Assembly: GCA_003117195.1 (NCBI GenBank)
Contig: BDSI01000017.1
Coordinates: 788,538 to 852,537, forward strand
Source of the DNA: Eudorina sp. 2006-703-Eu-15
Taxonomy: Eukaryota; Chlorophyta; Chlorophyceae; Chlamydomonadales; Volvocaceae
Reading direction: 5' to 3'
Length of the DNA: 64,000 nucleotides
The position numbers were made by a program, and so were the translations under genes. Under the pieces are notes generated by a model. It saw only the letters and a program-made list of their open reading frames with translations. It ran no database searches and was not told the DNA's origin. Shown here in pieces: positions 10,196-22,300 of the stretch. Position 1 is the first letter of the stretch. Each line of letters opens with the position of its first letter.

Positions 10196-12273
10196 CTAGT
10201 ACCTCACGTACGTGCACGTCCCGGGCTGCGAGTACAGCGGCTCGCCGGTCGACTTCATGCACGCAGTGCCCTGCAGGTCGAGGGTGAAGGCCCGGCAGCC
10301 CGCGGTGGCGGCGCAGGTGCAGGCGGCGCAGGTGGCGTCCGTGGCGGCCGCGCAGGGGAGCAGGTCGTCCGCGGGATGGTACACGTTGGGCGTCGCGGTG
10401 TAGCCGGCCAGGTCGGGGCACGCTGCGGGCAAAGCAAGCGGCGCCGGAGGGGCGGCGGCATGCAGTGCGTGCGTGGGTGCATGGCTGGGTGCGTGAGCGG
10501 TGGTAACTGCGCAGGAGGTGGCGGTGCGTTGTCTGCTTGCTTGGGCAGGTGCCATTCGTTGAATCTCGCACTGGGCGGGCTTCCCTGGACGGTGCGTGGG
10601 AATGATGCAGTCGGTAGTGCACCTGGCTACGTGCCGGTCTGTAGCAGGCGGGCGGGCGGGCGCAGGCAATAGCTTCCCGAGATGCTGGGAGATCGCGTCG
10701 CATTCAGTAATTGCATGGGCGACGGTCGTAACGGCCGTACGGGCTACGACGCCACCCACGTCGCATGATCCGTCTGTAAATGAAGCGACGATTCGCAACT
10801 GTATGTGCTGCACGCGCGTGATTTTCAAGGTTGAATCCATCAGCCACCACACGCCCAACCGGTCTAACTAAACCTGTCATGTTCGCTGAAACACATCCAG
10901 ACACGCTCTGCTTACTTGTCCCTGGAAGCTGGCCGGGGAGTAGTGAAGTATCCGGCGGCGCGGTGCCACCGACTTGCTTCGTGTAGTGGCAGGAGCCTGC
11001 CATTGCCACAGCTGGGCCGCTCGCATTCTTCAGGCAGGCTACTCCGTTGGCGTCAATGGTGAAGGCCTGACATGCGGTGTTGCTGCTGCAGTTGCAGGCA
11101 GCGCAGTAGGTGCCCCCCGTCCCGCAGGGGGCGAGGTCATCGCCGGTGTGGGAGGCATTCGGCGTCGCGGTGTAACCAGTGACGTTGGGGCACACTGCAT
11201 GCGTGCGGCGGGTAAGCAATGCGCGAACGTACGAAGGCAGACACGTACGAAGGTACGAAGGTACGAAGGCAAGTACGAATGTTGAAAGCGAGTACGATAG
11301 TCTGAAGGCACGCACGAAAGTACTAAGGCATGCCTAAAATTATTAAGGCACGTACATTCGTACTAAGTCACGTACATTTGTACGAACGCATGTACGACCT
11401 TGCGTGTTGCGAAACCATGCACACTCAGGTAAAGATGCACGCCATGCAAGTGCGCACTGATGCTGAAAGCTAGGAAACTCCCACTGCGCTCGACGATAAG
11501 ACTTACTGGGCGTCAGGGGGTGTGCGGGTGCGGGACCCAGGCCGCCGCCCGCCGCCGGCTGAACCTTGGCGTAAAAACAAGTTCCCGGCTGAGTCGCGGG
11601 GTAGGTTGGGCCGCTCGCCTGCTTGAGGCATCCGTTGCCGGTCGCGTCAAGCTGGAAGGCTTGGCAGCTTGGGTTGCTGGTGCAGGAGGCGGCGGCGGCG
11701 TCCGCGTCCATGGGCCGGCAGTAGATGTCCCCGGTGGGGACGTACACGTTGGGCGTCGCGGTGTAGTCCGTGATGTTGGGGCAGCCTGAGAACGCACGCA
11801 CCGGGGGGGAGAGGGCGGCGGGCGGAGAAGACCTGGGTGTCAGGCTCGCTGACAGTGGCCAGTAGTCACTACGCTTGCATCCAATAACGCAGCAGGTGCT
11901 GGCTGGGATAGATGGGCGGCCGATGGGATGAAGCGGCTGGATGGGGTTTGTGACGCAGCGGGCCTGTCACTGTGCAGCTGTGCAGCGAACCCGTCGTTGG
12001 AGACGCTGGGTCGCCGTTGGTTGACATGGGTCACCACAGATACTCTGTAGCCACTCTTACGGTAAGATAGAGACCTACGCAAACAATACGCAAACACGCG
12101 CACACGGCATGCATACGCTCACTGAGGGGCGGCGGCGACTGCAACTCCTGCGCGACGGACGCAGTTGTCGACGCGGCCAGCACCATCAGCAGTAGTACGA
12201 CACCGGTGGTGGAACTAGGCGCGGCCAGCAGCCGTTGGGGCGCCGCGCGCCTTGATGCCGTCGCCGCCGCCAT
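10196..12273 (-). CDS. Secreted protein with three PAN/apple-like modules
   Basis: Exons 12273-12123, 11785-11507, 11194-10916 and 10422-10196, all phase 1 with GTAAGT or GTGAGC donors, give 311 residues. The leader starts MAAATASRRAA, has core VVLLLMVLAA and ends VAQE. Module 1 carries the six common cysteines. Modules 2 and 3 add a CAAC-x-C cluster before the core, giving eight cysteines each. Linkers are short and Gly/Pro-rich, not the long SP tracts of the gene at 6214-8882. The protein ends GTCTYVRY. The divergent neighbour at 13394 belongs to the same family and the two may share a control region. Secretion is well supported; the ligand is unknown. Confidence 0.72.
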
Positions 12274-13393
12274 CACGGCGCGGTATGAGTCGTACGTGCG
12301 CCGGGCGGGAAGCGAATGTGGCCTCGCGCCAGTTCTTGAAGGCGGTGGTAGCGCCCCAACGCCAGCTAGCGTCTCCAATTATGATGCACGCAACACTGCG
12401 ACCGCACAAACACGGCAGGGCGCGCGACGCGTTAGATGGACGGTTTCGTGCTAAGTTTATTTTGACTTGCTAACGGAACAACAAGCAATGCGTTACTCCC
12501 GAGCTAGTAACCTGCGCCAGGGCTTGTCGGCTGAGCTACTACACTGCTACCTATGAGAAGCAAAAGGGCTTAAATTATTATAGTTCGCGTCTATACCTGT
12601 TCGGTCCCGTTAGGCACCGCGCGTCGTCTATGCACCAAGTAATCCACGCAGCAGGCAGACGCTCCTCCAGCAGCAGACAGACCCACGGGTCGCCCGAGCG
12701 CAGCAGCAGGTCTGTAGGAACACGAGCAGCCGCGTTGTGCTGTCACGCTCACACAGGGGCAAGGGTCACCTTACACAAAAACCAGTGCAGAGAACTGAAT
12801 GCATGATGTCCACGCACCAATCTTCCTTAGACCCTTACATCCTCGATCGCCGACAACCGTATGTACGTCGGTGTACGTCGTCGCGCAAGCGAAACCTTCG
12901 ATTCGTTCGTTCCTTCGCAGCAGCAGTATGCGCATTCATTACGCAACGCATGTGCCCACCTACCTGTTACGCGAACTTCACCGCCAGTTTGTCGGCACCG
13001 TCGGCGAGTTCTACGACAACCTCCGCCCACCCCTTGGCCTGCACGTCGGAGCCCATATGTGGGGGTTACACCTACCTCGTATCGCGCGCTACCTGACATC
13101 AGCTCCGCCCCTCTATCTCGAGCTTTCCGTTCGTCGGTGCACGTTAACGACAAGAACTTCAATCGATCGGTCGAGCTTGGACCACGCACCTGCATGTTCA
13201 CACTACTCGTCGCGAGCACCAGCAGTCACGCACCGGCGGTCCGACAAGCGCAATCAAGGTGTCAGACAGCGCAGAGGCGAACGCGTTCTGTTTGGGGAAC
13301 TAACAACTCGTATCAAGCGGGAGAATATATTAATTATTTCTGTTTCTTATGAAACTGATGAAGAGCTTCAATCAAGCACCGCCCTCAGGCGGC
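12274..13393. promoter_or_regulatory. Divergent intergenic region between two PAN-module genes
   Basis: This 1.1-kb stretch separates the start codons of oppositely oriented genes (12273 minus, 13394 plus), so both promoters should be here. A TATA-like AATATATTAATTA lies at about 13324, some 70 bases before the plus-strand ATG. A GACCCACGGGTC palindrome is at 12680-12691. The plus-strand frame stays open upstream to an ATG at 13349, so the 5' border is uncertain. Confidence 0.4.
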
Positions 13394-14663
13394 ATGGCAT
13401 CGGCCGCTCTCGGCCGTCGTCGTCGCCCCGGTCGCCCGTCGCGGCTGCTGTCGCGGCGACTGCTTACCGCCGTCGTCGTGCGCTGCTCGTTCTTGCTGGC
13501 GCTTGCGCTGCACTCGAGGCCCTGCTGTCTCGCGCAAACATGTAAGCGCAGAGGAAGCTGTCCGCCGGGAATAACCGGCCTGGTAGGGGGCCTTCCCTCT
13601 TCCGCAAGGCAAACGTTTCAAACACATGTATGTGTGGTGCGGCTAGTACCGACGGCGAGCGAGGGCGACGGAGTTTGCTGCTGTCATGCACGGTGCACAA
13701 ATCCATGCGCCCAAGCAAAGGCCGGCCTGTGCCCATGTACCATAAGGTCCATCCATGTATGTACGGCACGTACCAAATCAAAAGGCCGTACGTATGTACC
13801 TTATCCCTCGAACTGCGTGCTGTGTGTGTGTACGATACCGACCTGCGCTCCCCCGCGCGCTCGGTCGTCGGTCCACACAGACTGCCCCGGCGTCAGCGGC
13901 TACACGCCCACCCCCAACGTCGACATCCCCGGCAACGACCTGGCTCCCTGCGACACCTCGAGTCTGGCCGCGGAGGCCGCCGCCTGCAGCAGCCACTCGG
14001 ACTGCAAGGCCTTCACCACAAACGTCAACGGCCAGACCTGCCTCAAGAACGTCAGCGGCCCCTTCACTGCTGCGACGGGGACCTGTCTCTACGTGCAGAA
14101 GAGTGCCAGTGAAACGCCCCCACCGGCCCCAACATGTGAGTGTATCCGTACCGACATGCATACACACACCCCGTATGTAGGTCTGCCAGGTGAGGGTCTG
14201 GTGGCTTGTTGGGTGGCTTATTGCTACCTGCGAACCTGCCCCTAGCCAGCTAGCCGGAGGTGGCTGGCTGGTACACACCAGACATACGTGCACGCAGTGC
14301 GCTTGCTTGTCGGCCGGTTCGTTATGACAAGGCGTCATCACGTACGACATCGACCATGCACCCCATTTATTTGCCCGCCTGACTGGACGAACTTCGTTGC
14401 GTGCAGCGTGCCCCCCCGTGCAAGGTTACACAGAGACCCCGGATGTGGACCTCCAGGCCGAGGAGGATAATGCCACCACCGCCACCATCGCTGCTTTCCA
14501 GGCCAGCAACCAGAGCAGCGCCGTCGCCCAAGCCGCAGCCTCCTGCAACACGAACCCCGCTTGCCAGGCCTTCGTGGTCGACAATCTTGGGAATGGAACG
14601 CTCAGGAACGCTGTGGGTCCGGCGTACCCTGCAGCCGGGAAGTGCCTCTACGTGAGGTGGTAG
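13394..14663 (+). CDS. Secreted protein with two PAN/apple-like modules, the second lacking two cysteines
   Basis: Exons 13394-13541, 13881-14135 and 14407-14663 join in phase 1 to give 219 residues. Residues 1-48 form an Arg-rich then hydrophobic leader (core CSFLLALALH, ending CLAQT). Module 1 is a standard six-cysteine unit (CPGVSGY ... DLAPC ... AAAC ... DCKAF ... TCLKN ... GTCLYVQK) followed by a short PPPAP linker. Module 2 keeps cysteines 1, 3, 4 and 6, but the second is replaced in an acidic AEEDNATT segment and the fifth is Thr in GTLRN. It is the only plus-strand member of the cluster. An in-frame ATG at 13349 would extend the leader by 15 residues. Confidence 0.72.
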
Positions 14664-15887
14664 GGACGGAGACAGTGTCGAGTAGTGGAGCAACCATCAA
14701 GGCAGCAGGCGGGGTTGGACGCTCGCGCACGCGTCGCACGCTCCCGGCGGAACAGGGCGGCACGCGTGTAGCACCGCGCTCGTATATAAGTCGTACGTAT
14801 GATTAGTAATTCGCGAGTGCGTGAAACGACCATTCCGTCGCAAATGGCCGGCGGCGTATGCAGTGGATGGTGGATGGTGGGTAATGTGTGTTATCGCGGG
14901 TAGGCCGTGTATGATTGTTTTGATGGGTGCGGTGCGCGTGTGTGTATGGTCGGTCGCACACACCGCGGGTGTCGGGTCGTGGGGTGTGGGGTTGTCCCCC
15001 GCCCCCACCGTCCCCAGCAGCAGCAGTACGGAAATAAGTGGCAGCAGCAGCAGGGAGGCGCGCGTGAGAGGGTGCGTGGGGGTTTTACACTCTTAATCTC
15101 GTGCGCGCCGAGCGAGGTCACACCCCGAAGCCCCCGCGCGCTCGAACGTTACGGCGGCGGGATAGATAGATGGCGTTTTCTGCATGGAAAAATCACTGAA
15201 TCTGGCATTGCGAAGTGAAACCTCCGCAGAGTCTCGTTCAATCCGGGCCCACCGACTCAAGGACACGGCGGTTGCATACGAATCGGTTGCGCGCATCATG
15301 CGACACGGTTGGCAGCATTGTAACTGGAGGTGTTCAGATTACACGGCGGATTACAGTATAGCAGTGGACCCCACGCCTCTCGGGTCATCCTCGGGCCACA
15401 CATCCTCACCTACCCTGCACAGCCAACCCCACTTGATAACGGTCACATGCAAACGAATCCTACCTAGAACCCTAGAACCCTAGAACCCTAATCCTACCCT
15501 ACCTGACCGACCGTGCGCCCCAACCGCCTCCAACGTTATGCGCGCCAACTAGATATATAGATAGGTCTACACCGGAGTTCTCGTCTTTACCGAAATAGTC
15601 CACCATTATGCCCACCCAAAACTTTCGGCAGCATTGCAGCGGCGATAGACCCATCTGTATGTCCATCCACCTCCGTCGTCTGGGTCCGTCGATCCAAAGA
15701 TATATAGCTGCTGCGTACACCGACCAAGCAAGCATCTCTGGTTGCACCCATTCCCGTATCCTGTCTGATGGGAGACCGCCGCCACGATTCGCCTGATGAG
15801 CGGCTACGTAGCCAGCATGCAGGGGTCGGGCGGCGGCGGAGTCCCTGGATTATCGTGGCGTCCCCATCTGGCGTCGTCCGTCCCACC
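14664..15887. other. Intergenic region between convergent genes
   Basis: This lies between the 3' ends of the plus gene (stop 14663) and the minus gene (stop 15888). A TGTAA at about 15319 and a TTACA at about 15350 are candidate poly(A) signals for the two strands. A telomere-like CCCTAGAA triplet lies at 15465-15493. No gene seen. Confidence 0.35.
15465..15493. repeat. Short telomere-like repeat (CCCTAGAA)n
   Basis: Three consecutive copies of CCCTAGAA are followed by CCCTAATCC. The pattern resembles plant and green-algal telomere units (CCCTAAA/CCCTAAAA), but it is short and imperfect. Confidence 0.5.
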
Positions 15888-16220
15888 TCAGTACCTGACG
15901 TAGAAGCATGTTCCCGTCTGCGGGTACAGCGGCTTGGACAGCCCCTTGAGGCACATCGTGCCGTCGACGCTGAGGCTGAAGCCCTTGCACGCGGCGATGC
16001 TGTTGCACGAGTCGACGGCGGCGTTCACGTCCGCTGCCGTACACGGCAGGATGTCCGCTCCCGGCAGGTAGACGTTCACGTAGGCGAGGTAGCCGTTGAC
16101 GAGGGGGCAGTCTGACGGAGGCAGCATCGATATCGCGCGTGGGAGGGTGGAGTAGTTGGGCTAAAGGCTGTGCGAATGAACACGGTACCGACATACAGCG
16201 GCACGCACGCCACCTTGCTT

Positions 16221-16313
<93 letters not shown>

Positions 16314-17524
16314 GTGTGTATGTACGTATGTACGTATGTATGTGACCGCACGCACCGACGGGTTTCATACTGCATGGATTCGAGATCCATGCCCGTGTCT
16401 CCCACCGTCCTCCAACATGCTGTCCAGGGATGGAAGTGCGTGATTTCGCCACATAGCTACCCAACCGCCGCTCATCATGCATACTGCCGTGGACGCTTGC
16501 TTGCATCAGTCACTGACTGGCCGGCCTCCGTCATTATTTGTGGCATGAATAATGTTGTGTTGTGTTGCTGTCCATGCATGGCAGCAGCCACGCATGCAAG
16601 CCAGTGAGCAAGCCACGGGACGACGACTCACATGTCCCCATCGCCTGGCCGTCGTCCGCTTGCAGGAGTTGGAGGTCACCACTCCAGGCTTCGTTCGGCG
16701 TCGTGAAGACCGCACCCAACCACGACGACTCCGCGGGCGATGAGCTGCTCTGGGGCGCAGGTTCCCAGGATGGGGGGCTGCTGGGGCGACTGCTGGGGCC
16801 GGGGCTGCTGGGGCTGGGCGGCGGCCCAGCCTTTGCATAGAGGCAAAGCCCCGTCCTGTTCGTTGACGACGTGGCTGTACTGTTTCGCTTCAGGCAGGCG
16901 TATCCGTCCGACTTGACCAGTATGAAGGCCTGACAGGCGGAGCTGCTGTTGCAGGCCGCGGCGGCCCCAGAGGCATCCAACCGCGGACAGGGCAATTGGA
17001 GGTCGTAGCCTGGGAGGTCGACGTCCCTTGTGACGGTGTATCCATCAGCGTTGAGACACGCAGCTGTATACACGTCCGGTCGGTCGGTCGGTCGGTCGGT
17101 CGGGCCGGGCCAACGAACGGAGCCATGCATCCAGCCGCGCGCGTATGCGCAGCAGGCCAGCGGTGTCGAGGGCAGGGGCAGGGGCACACCGCGCAGAGTG
17201 AAACACGTGGCGGCGGGTGGATGGGTGGATGGCTGGGTGCGTGGGGAGGGAGGGTCGCGATGGATCCAAACGGTTAGTTAGTTGATAACCGCCGCGCGTG
17301 CGTGCCCTCTGGGGTCGGTGGGGTCCGTGAATGAACGAATGAATGAATGCTATAGCGGACCCCGTACGTGTAGGGGTGCTGGGCTGCTGGCTGTCTCGAT
17401 GGCCCACCACCCACAACTCACGTGTCTCCGCCACGGATGAGCTGGGCTGGAGCGCCATCAGCAAGGCCGCGTAACAGGCCGTGGCTTGGAGCAGGCAGTA
17501 ATAGCGCCGCCGCCGCAAGGCCAT
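15888..17524 (-). CDS. Secreted protein with two PAN/apple-like modules
   Basis: Exons 17524-17422, 17063-16632 and 16111-15888, joined in phase 1 with GTGAGT donors, give 252 residues. The leader starts MALRRRRYY, has core YAALLMAL and ends SVAET. Module 1 (ACLNADGY ... QLPC ... AAAC ... ACQAF ... ACLKR ... LCLYAK) is followed by a Ser/Pro-rich linker. I extended that linker to the GTGAGT donor at 16631; an earlier GTGACC donor would shorten it. Module 2 ends GTCFYVRY at the stop. The last intron contains a long GT microsatellite that could affect splicing or vary among strains. Confidence 0.7.
16224..16319. repeat. (GT)n microsatellite
   Basis: About 42 GT dinucleotides run to 16308, then one CG interruption and a few more TG units. 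The tract lies in the last intron of the two-module gene at 15888-17524. Confidence 0.95.
17077..17100. repeat. (CGGT)6 microsatellite
   Basis: Six CGGT units lie just upstream (in transcript terms) of the exon 2 acceptor of the gene at 15888-17524. On the minus strand they form part of the CCGA-rich 3' end of the intron. Confidence 0.85.
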
Positions 17525-19356
17525 GTGACCAAGGTAGTATAAAGGCCACGCACACGCACGCTACACGCAAGACGGTGTGTTTATTATTTCGGCGGGGATT
17601 GGGGCTGGCCGAGGCTGGCGGGCTAGCAATCGATGGTTTGTAATTCTGGTAGCTGGAATGGAAACGGTGGTGTGATGAAAGCTTGGAGAGCCAGGCGCAC
17701 GCGACGTTCTGCTGCACTGTCGATGACCGTCCGTCCCAGGTTTCATGTACTGCCAGGCACTCCAGCAGTGCCGCTGGCTCGCGACGTTGGCTTCACCAGA
17801 GTTGTGCGCGCATGTGGCTGGGCGCGTGGGTGGGCACTTTGGACACGTTTGAGGACGGCTGGTCCGAAGGACTCCCGACATGTGCTCTCGCTCAACGCAT
17901 GTGATTGTTGGGGGCGGGGATGTCGTTGCTTGGGGTTCTAAGAATGAAAGCGCAAGGTCACGTTGCGGAAAAATCAATTACGTTTTTGTTGACTAGATAG
18001 AGAGACAGGTGCCCAGGGGTCAGCTGTCAGGAGCTTGATTGCAGGCGGCCTGCTTTGCACGCACACCATGTGTTTCCGGCGCGGAGTCCGCAAGCCGTGA
18101 GAGCGAGAGGTGGTCGGTGGTCAAATGATTTCGGCTTTTCGGCTCGAAACGAGGTTATTTCCAGGCAGCAGGGAGGGCCGGGCGGGTCAGGCTGGGGGCC
18201 GAGCTGCCAGACCTGATGCCAGCGCTGACCCGTGGGTCGCAACACGTACGGATATGGGCATGGTAGTTAGTGCCCAGCCCCCTTGAGCTGGGAAATGGCG
18301 AGTCAACGCCCCTTTTGCTTCGCTGAGAGCCCACAAGCCTGACCTAGCAGGCCGGCAGTGAGCTGAAATGGCGGCCATCGAGATTGCATGGCTGTACGCG
18401 TGTACGGCATGTACGACCACATTCTAGGTACCGAAGACCACCACCTGGGTATCGCACCACCCGGACCACCCCGACCTGGCGGCCAGTACTGCCTCCCCAA
18501 TCCTGCTGCGCTGCCGTACACCGCCGTACTTGCAGCAGCACTCATGCTGGATGGAGTGGAGACAGCGGGTCGCGCTCGACTGCTCCCGGCCTGGACCCAC
18601 TCTGGAGTACCGGGGAGGAGGGGCGTGTGCTTACACGGAAACGCTGTCTCCCGAGCATAGCAGACAGCTGAAGCCTGCCTAACCCGCCGTCGGTGTCCAC
18701 GTCACGTTGCTGGACGGGTGTGGAGTGGCTTGGGACTGCCGGAAACGGCCCATACGCCCATTTCAACACGTCGTGTCTGATGAAGAAATGAATGTCACAG
18801 CCGACCCCGCAACACAGCTCGCCCTCCGCCGACGCCTGCTTCACCCAACCCAACCCAACCCAACCCAACCCAACGCCAGCTTTTCGTGACCGGCTCCCCC
18901 AATACCGCGCCTTGAGATCGTCCTCGAGCTTCGAAACCAAGTCCGCTAGTTTGGACAGCCGCCTGAAAGCGCTCCCACTACGCGACACTCCCGGACGGGC
19001 CCTCCCGGGCTGCGGGGACACGCGTGCCGCGCCTGCCTTGAAATCCCCCCCCCAACCCCCACACACCCCGCACCCCGCATACCTGTCGTCGCGTTCCCCT
19101 CCTACCAGCTAGCTAGTAGCTAGAGTACCTCCCCGCCTCATTCGGCAGCTACAGGTACATACACGCGCAGGCGCCCCCTCAACTGGCGACACCGTCCGCC
19201 GTCCCATCTCCGGGCATACGTACTTCCGCCCTCGGACCTCCGCCGCCGCCCGGCCCTGCAACGAGCCCGGAGCCTCTAGGGCCTGCTGGTTGGGGCCCCT
19301 ATTACTACCACTGCTGCTTGTGCTGCGGCTGGCTCGCTGCTGCCGCCCTCAGCCCC
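17525..19356. other. Intergenic region, no firm gene
   Basis: This lies between the PAN-module cluster and the mannosidase 3' end. It holds a (CCCAA)6 tract at 18844-18874, a GACCCGTGGGTC palindrome at 18227-18238 and a repeat end at 17352-17363 just inside the preceding gene. A minus-strand segment at about 18900-18990 reads like an amphipathic helix (FRRLSKLADLVSKLEDDL), but I could not connect it to other exons. Confidence 0.35.
18844..18874. repeat. (CCCAA)6 microsatellite
   Basis: Perfect CCCAA pentanucleotide repeats in intergenic DNA. Confidence 0.9.
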
Positions 19357-22300
19357 TTACGCGGCAGCCGCCCTGCCTTGCTGCTCCAGGTACAGCTTCA
19401 GCGTGATGACCTTGAAGGGGCCGTACTCCACATCCACGGAGCCGCCCGCGTCGCCCCAGCGCCGCACCTGCAGACCCTGTCGGGCCTGGTCCCGATCCGG
19501 AACCCCGCTGCTGCTGCTGCTGGTCCCCGCGCCCCGCCCCACGGCGCCGCCCTTCTCCTCCTCCTCCTCCGCCGCCGCCGCCGCTTCCTCCTCCTCCAGC
19601 AGGTTGCACCGGGTCACGTGCGTCACCCGCAGCCACGACGGCCAGCGGATCCGGGCCACCCCGCGGGAGCCGTGAGGCTCGTACAGCCGCAGTATGACAG
19701 CGTCCGGCATGGACACGTCGGCGGCCGAACTGCAGCCGGAGCGCTGCTGGTCACGCTGCGGCGGTGGAGGCTGTAGCGGTGGCTGCGGCTGCGGTGGAGG
19801 CTGTAGCGGCGGTGGCACTGGCGCTTGCTGGGGGTACCCATGCGGGTGCCTCGGGTACGGCTGCAGTTGCGGGTCGTACCCCGCTGGTTGCGGCTGCGGC
19901 TGCGGCTGCCGCACCTGATGTGGGTGATGGTGGGTCGGGATCCGAGAGAGCGGCTGCAGCGGCGGCTCGGGCAGCTTGACGGTGTCCAGGATGAGGGGCG
20001 GTGGGGCGAGGGAGCCCGGGGGGCCGCCGCCGGGTGGCAGCAGCGGGTTGGGGCGCGCACTGCTCACCTGCGGACACAGCAGCGGATGGGCGGCAGTGGG
20101 CGGCAGTGGGCGGCAGTGGGCGGTGGGCGGGTCACCGGGTGAACAGGCCGTTGGGCAGCGGGCGGTAGGGCCCCGACAATGTGCTTTCAACAGGCGACCG
20201 AACGATACATCGCCGTGCGACGTGTTTTTGTAAAAAACAATGTTAAACAAATGATCGCGATGGCCTAAAGCTTCAAAGTGACAGTCCCACACAGACCAGT
20301 GAGCCGCACAGCAGGTGCTGCGGGCAGCCGCACCGGACAGCGCTGAGGCGGCCGCACAGGAGGAAGCACTCGAAGGGCCCTCAGGACGCCCGCAAGCCGG
20401 CCACCGGCAGGGCACGGCGCCTACCGCCCAGCTCCCGAACCCCACCCGCCCTCCCTGCCGCCCTCCCCCGACCGCCCCTCACCACGAACATAGGCTGCGA
20501 AGGGTCGTACCCCTCTGACGCCTGAGACAGCCGGGGCGCCAGCGGTGGCGGCGCCGCCGTCGTCGCCGTCGTTGCCGGCTGCTGATGCGGCGGCTGCGGC
20601 TGCGGCTGTCGCAGCACCCTCAGCGGTGCGTTGAAGGCCCAGCCGTGCGCTGCCACGCCCGCGGCCTGCCAGCCCAGGGCGTGCGGCAGCAGCGCGAACC
20701 GCATCACGTGTGTGCCCATGTCCGTCAGCCGGTCGGGGGCCTTGGGGGACCTGGGGGAGGCGCGAGGGCGGGAGCGGGGTCATGAGCGGGGTCAATGTCG
20801 GGGGTGGGTCGTGTCGGAAATGACGGATTCCGCAATTGGGCGGAAAAAAAGCAGAGACGGAACAGCGCATGGGCGGAGAGGACGAGCAACCCAGGAGAGG
20901 AGAGGTACGGTATACGGTACACATCGTACGGCACAGGACAGTGGGTTGTGGATATGATGCTGGACACGAGGGCCCTCAACTCCGCATTGGGGGCTTGGTC
21001 CGCCATTCGCGGGGAGCCGGAAGGCAGCCGGACGCCCTGTGGGTGGTGTCCTCTCGCCTTTCAAGGGTTGTGGTCAGGGGCCTGGGCCTGAGGTGTCCGG
21101 GTCCGGGAGTGCGCGCAGTGAGGCCGAGACCTCTTCTCTCCGGGTCAGTCGCGACCCGGGCGGCGCCACCGGAGGGTGACCGCACCTCAGCAGCGTCAGC
21201 CGCATCACGTTGCCGTGCGTGGCGTGTCCGTACTTGCAGTCGTTCAGCAGGGCCACGCCGTACTCGGGCTCCGACAGGTCAGCCCACCTGCCGACATGGC
21301 CGTGTCAGGTATCATATACGGTATCTCATGTTGCGGAAGGAGGGCGGGTGGTTGATGCAGGAGGGGTAGAAGGTGCGGGTGGACGTTGGCGATGGGAGCG
21401 GGGCGGGCAGGCGGTGAGGCCCAATCCACGATTCGATGTCGCAGCGGACGCCAGCCATACCCAGGCGAATGAGCGCGGGCTGCACGCCCAAAACGTCCAA
21501 CAGGAAACCAAACACGCGGCAACAGGTGATGTTCGTCTCAACCCGCACTATCTGCCGTACTGAAGTATACGGTGTCGTACACTCACTTGTGGGCGCACAC
21601 CTCGAAGCGCGCCCAGTCCCAGGACGTGTTGGTGTGCGTCGGCCGCTCCACGGCGCCGTACTGCACTTCGTACGACGCGTTGGGCGCGTCCAGCAGCCAG
21701 GGGAACTCCACCTTGAGTGCCGTACGGTTCTCCGCCCACACCACCTCGCAGTGGAAATCCAACCTGCCAGTTGAAACAGCGATTATCAAACAGCTCATGT
21801 CACGGGGCGAGGGCAGAGCGGGCGGGTGCGCGGTGAAGGAAGCATCTTAGTCCCGCCGTCTGCTTGCCTCCCCTGTCCTCCTCCTCTGTCCCTGCCCTGC
21901 CTGGTTGGTCAGACTCAGGTTTCGGAGCTAGAGCGCCAACAGCCTGATGTTGACTACCAGCACACAAGGCAACTGGAGTCTTTTGACTCCTGCGCGTTGT
22001 TCCTCCTCCGACAGCCGCAGCAGCACCAAGACCGACAAACCAGAATCGCATCCGACGGACATCAACAGCAACTGGACCAACCGTCAACTACCAACCGCCA
22101 ACCGTCAGCCGAGGGAGTACGCCCCCGCGCACGGTCCAGCCCTGCAGCACCCACCTGGGGGACACCGCGGTGAGGCTGATGGTCTGTCGGAGGGACGACC
22201 CATGGGTCAGTTGCGCCACAATGCCCAGTCGGCACCGTACAGGGCCGTACTCCAAAATGGACACCTGCGCCACGAGGGTCGGGTTACCCGTACGGCACCT

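Noticed and set aside
12799..13545. 248-codon plus-strand ORF upstream of the two-module gene
   Set aside because: It runs in a different frame from the signal peptide, has no motif and spans the expected divergent promoter region.
16139..16607. ORFs made of Cys-Val or Thr-His repeats
   Set aside because: They are translations of the GT microsatellite in an intron.
18890..18990. Minus-strand amphipathic helix-like peptide (FRRLSKLADLVSKLEDDL)
   Set aside because: It could be a remnant of a gene or mobile element, but no phase-matched neighbouring exons or other motifs support it.
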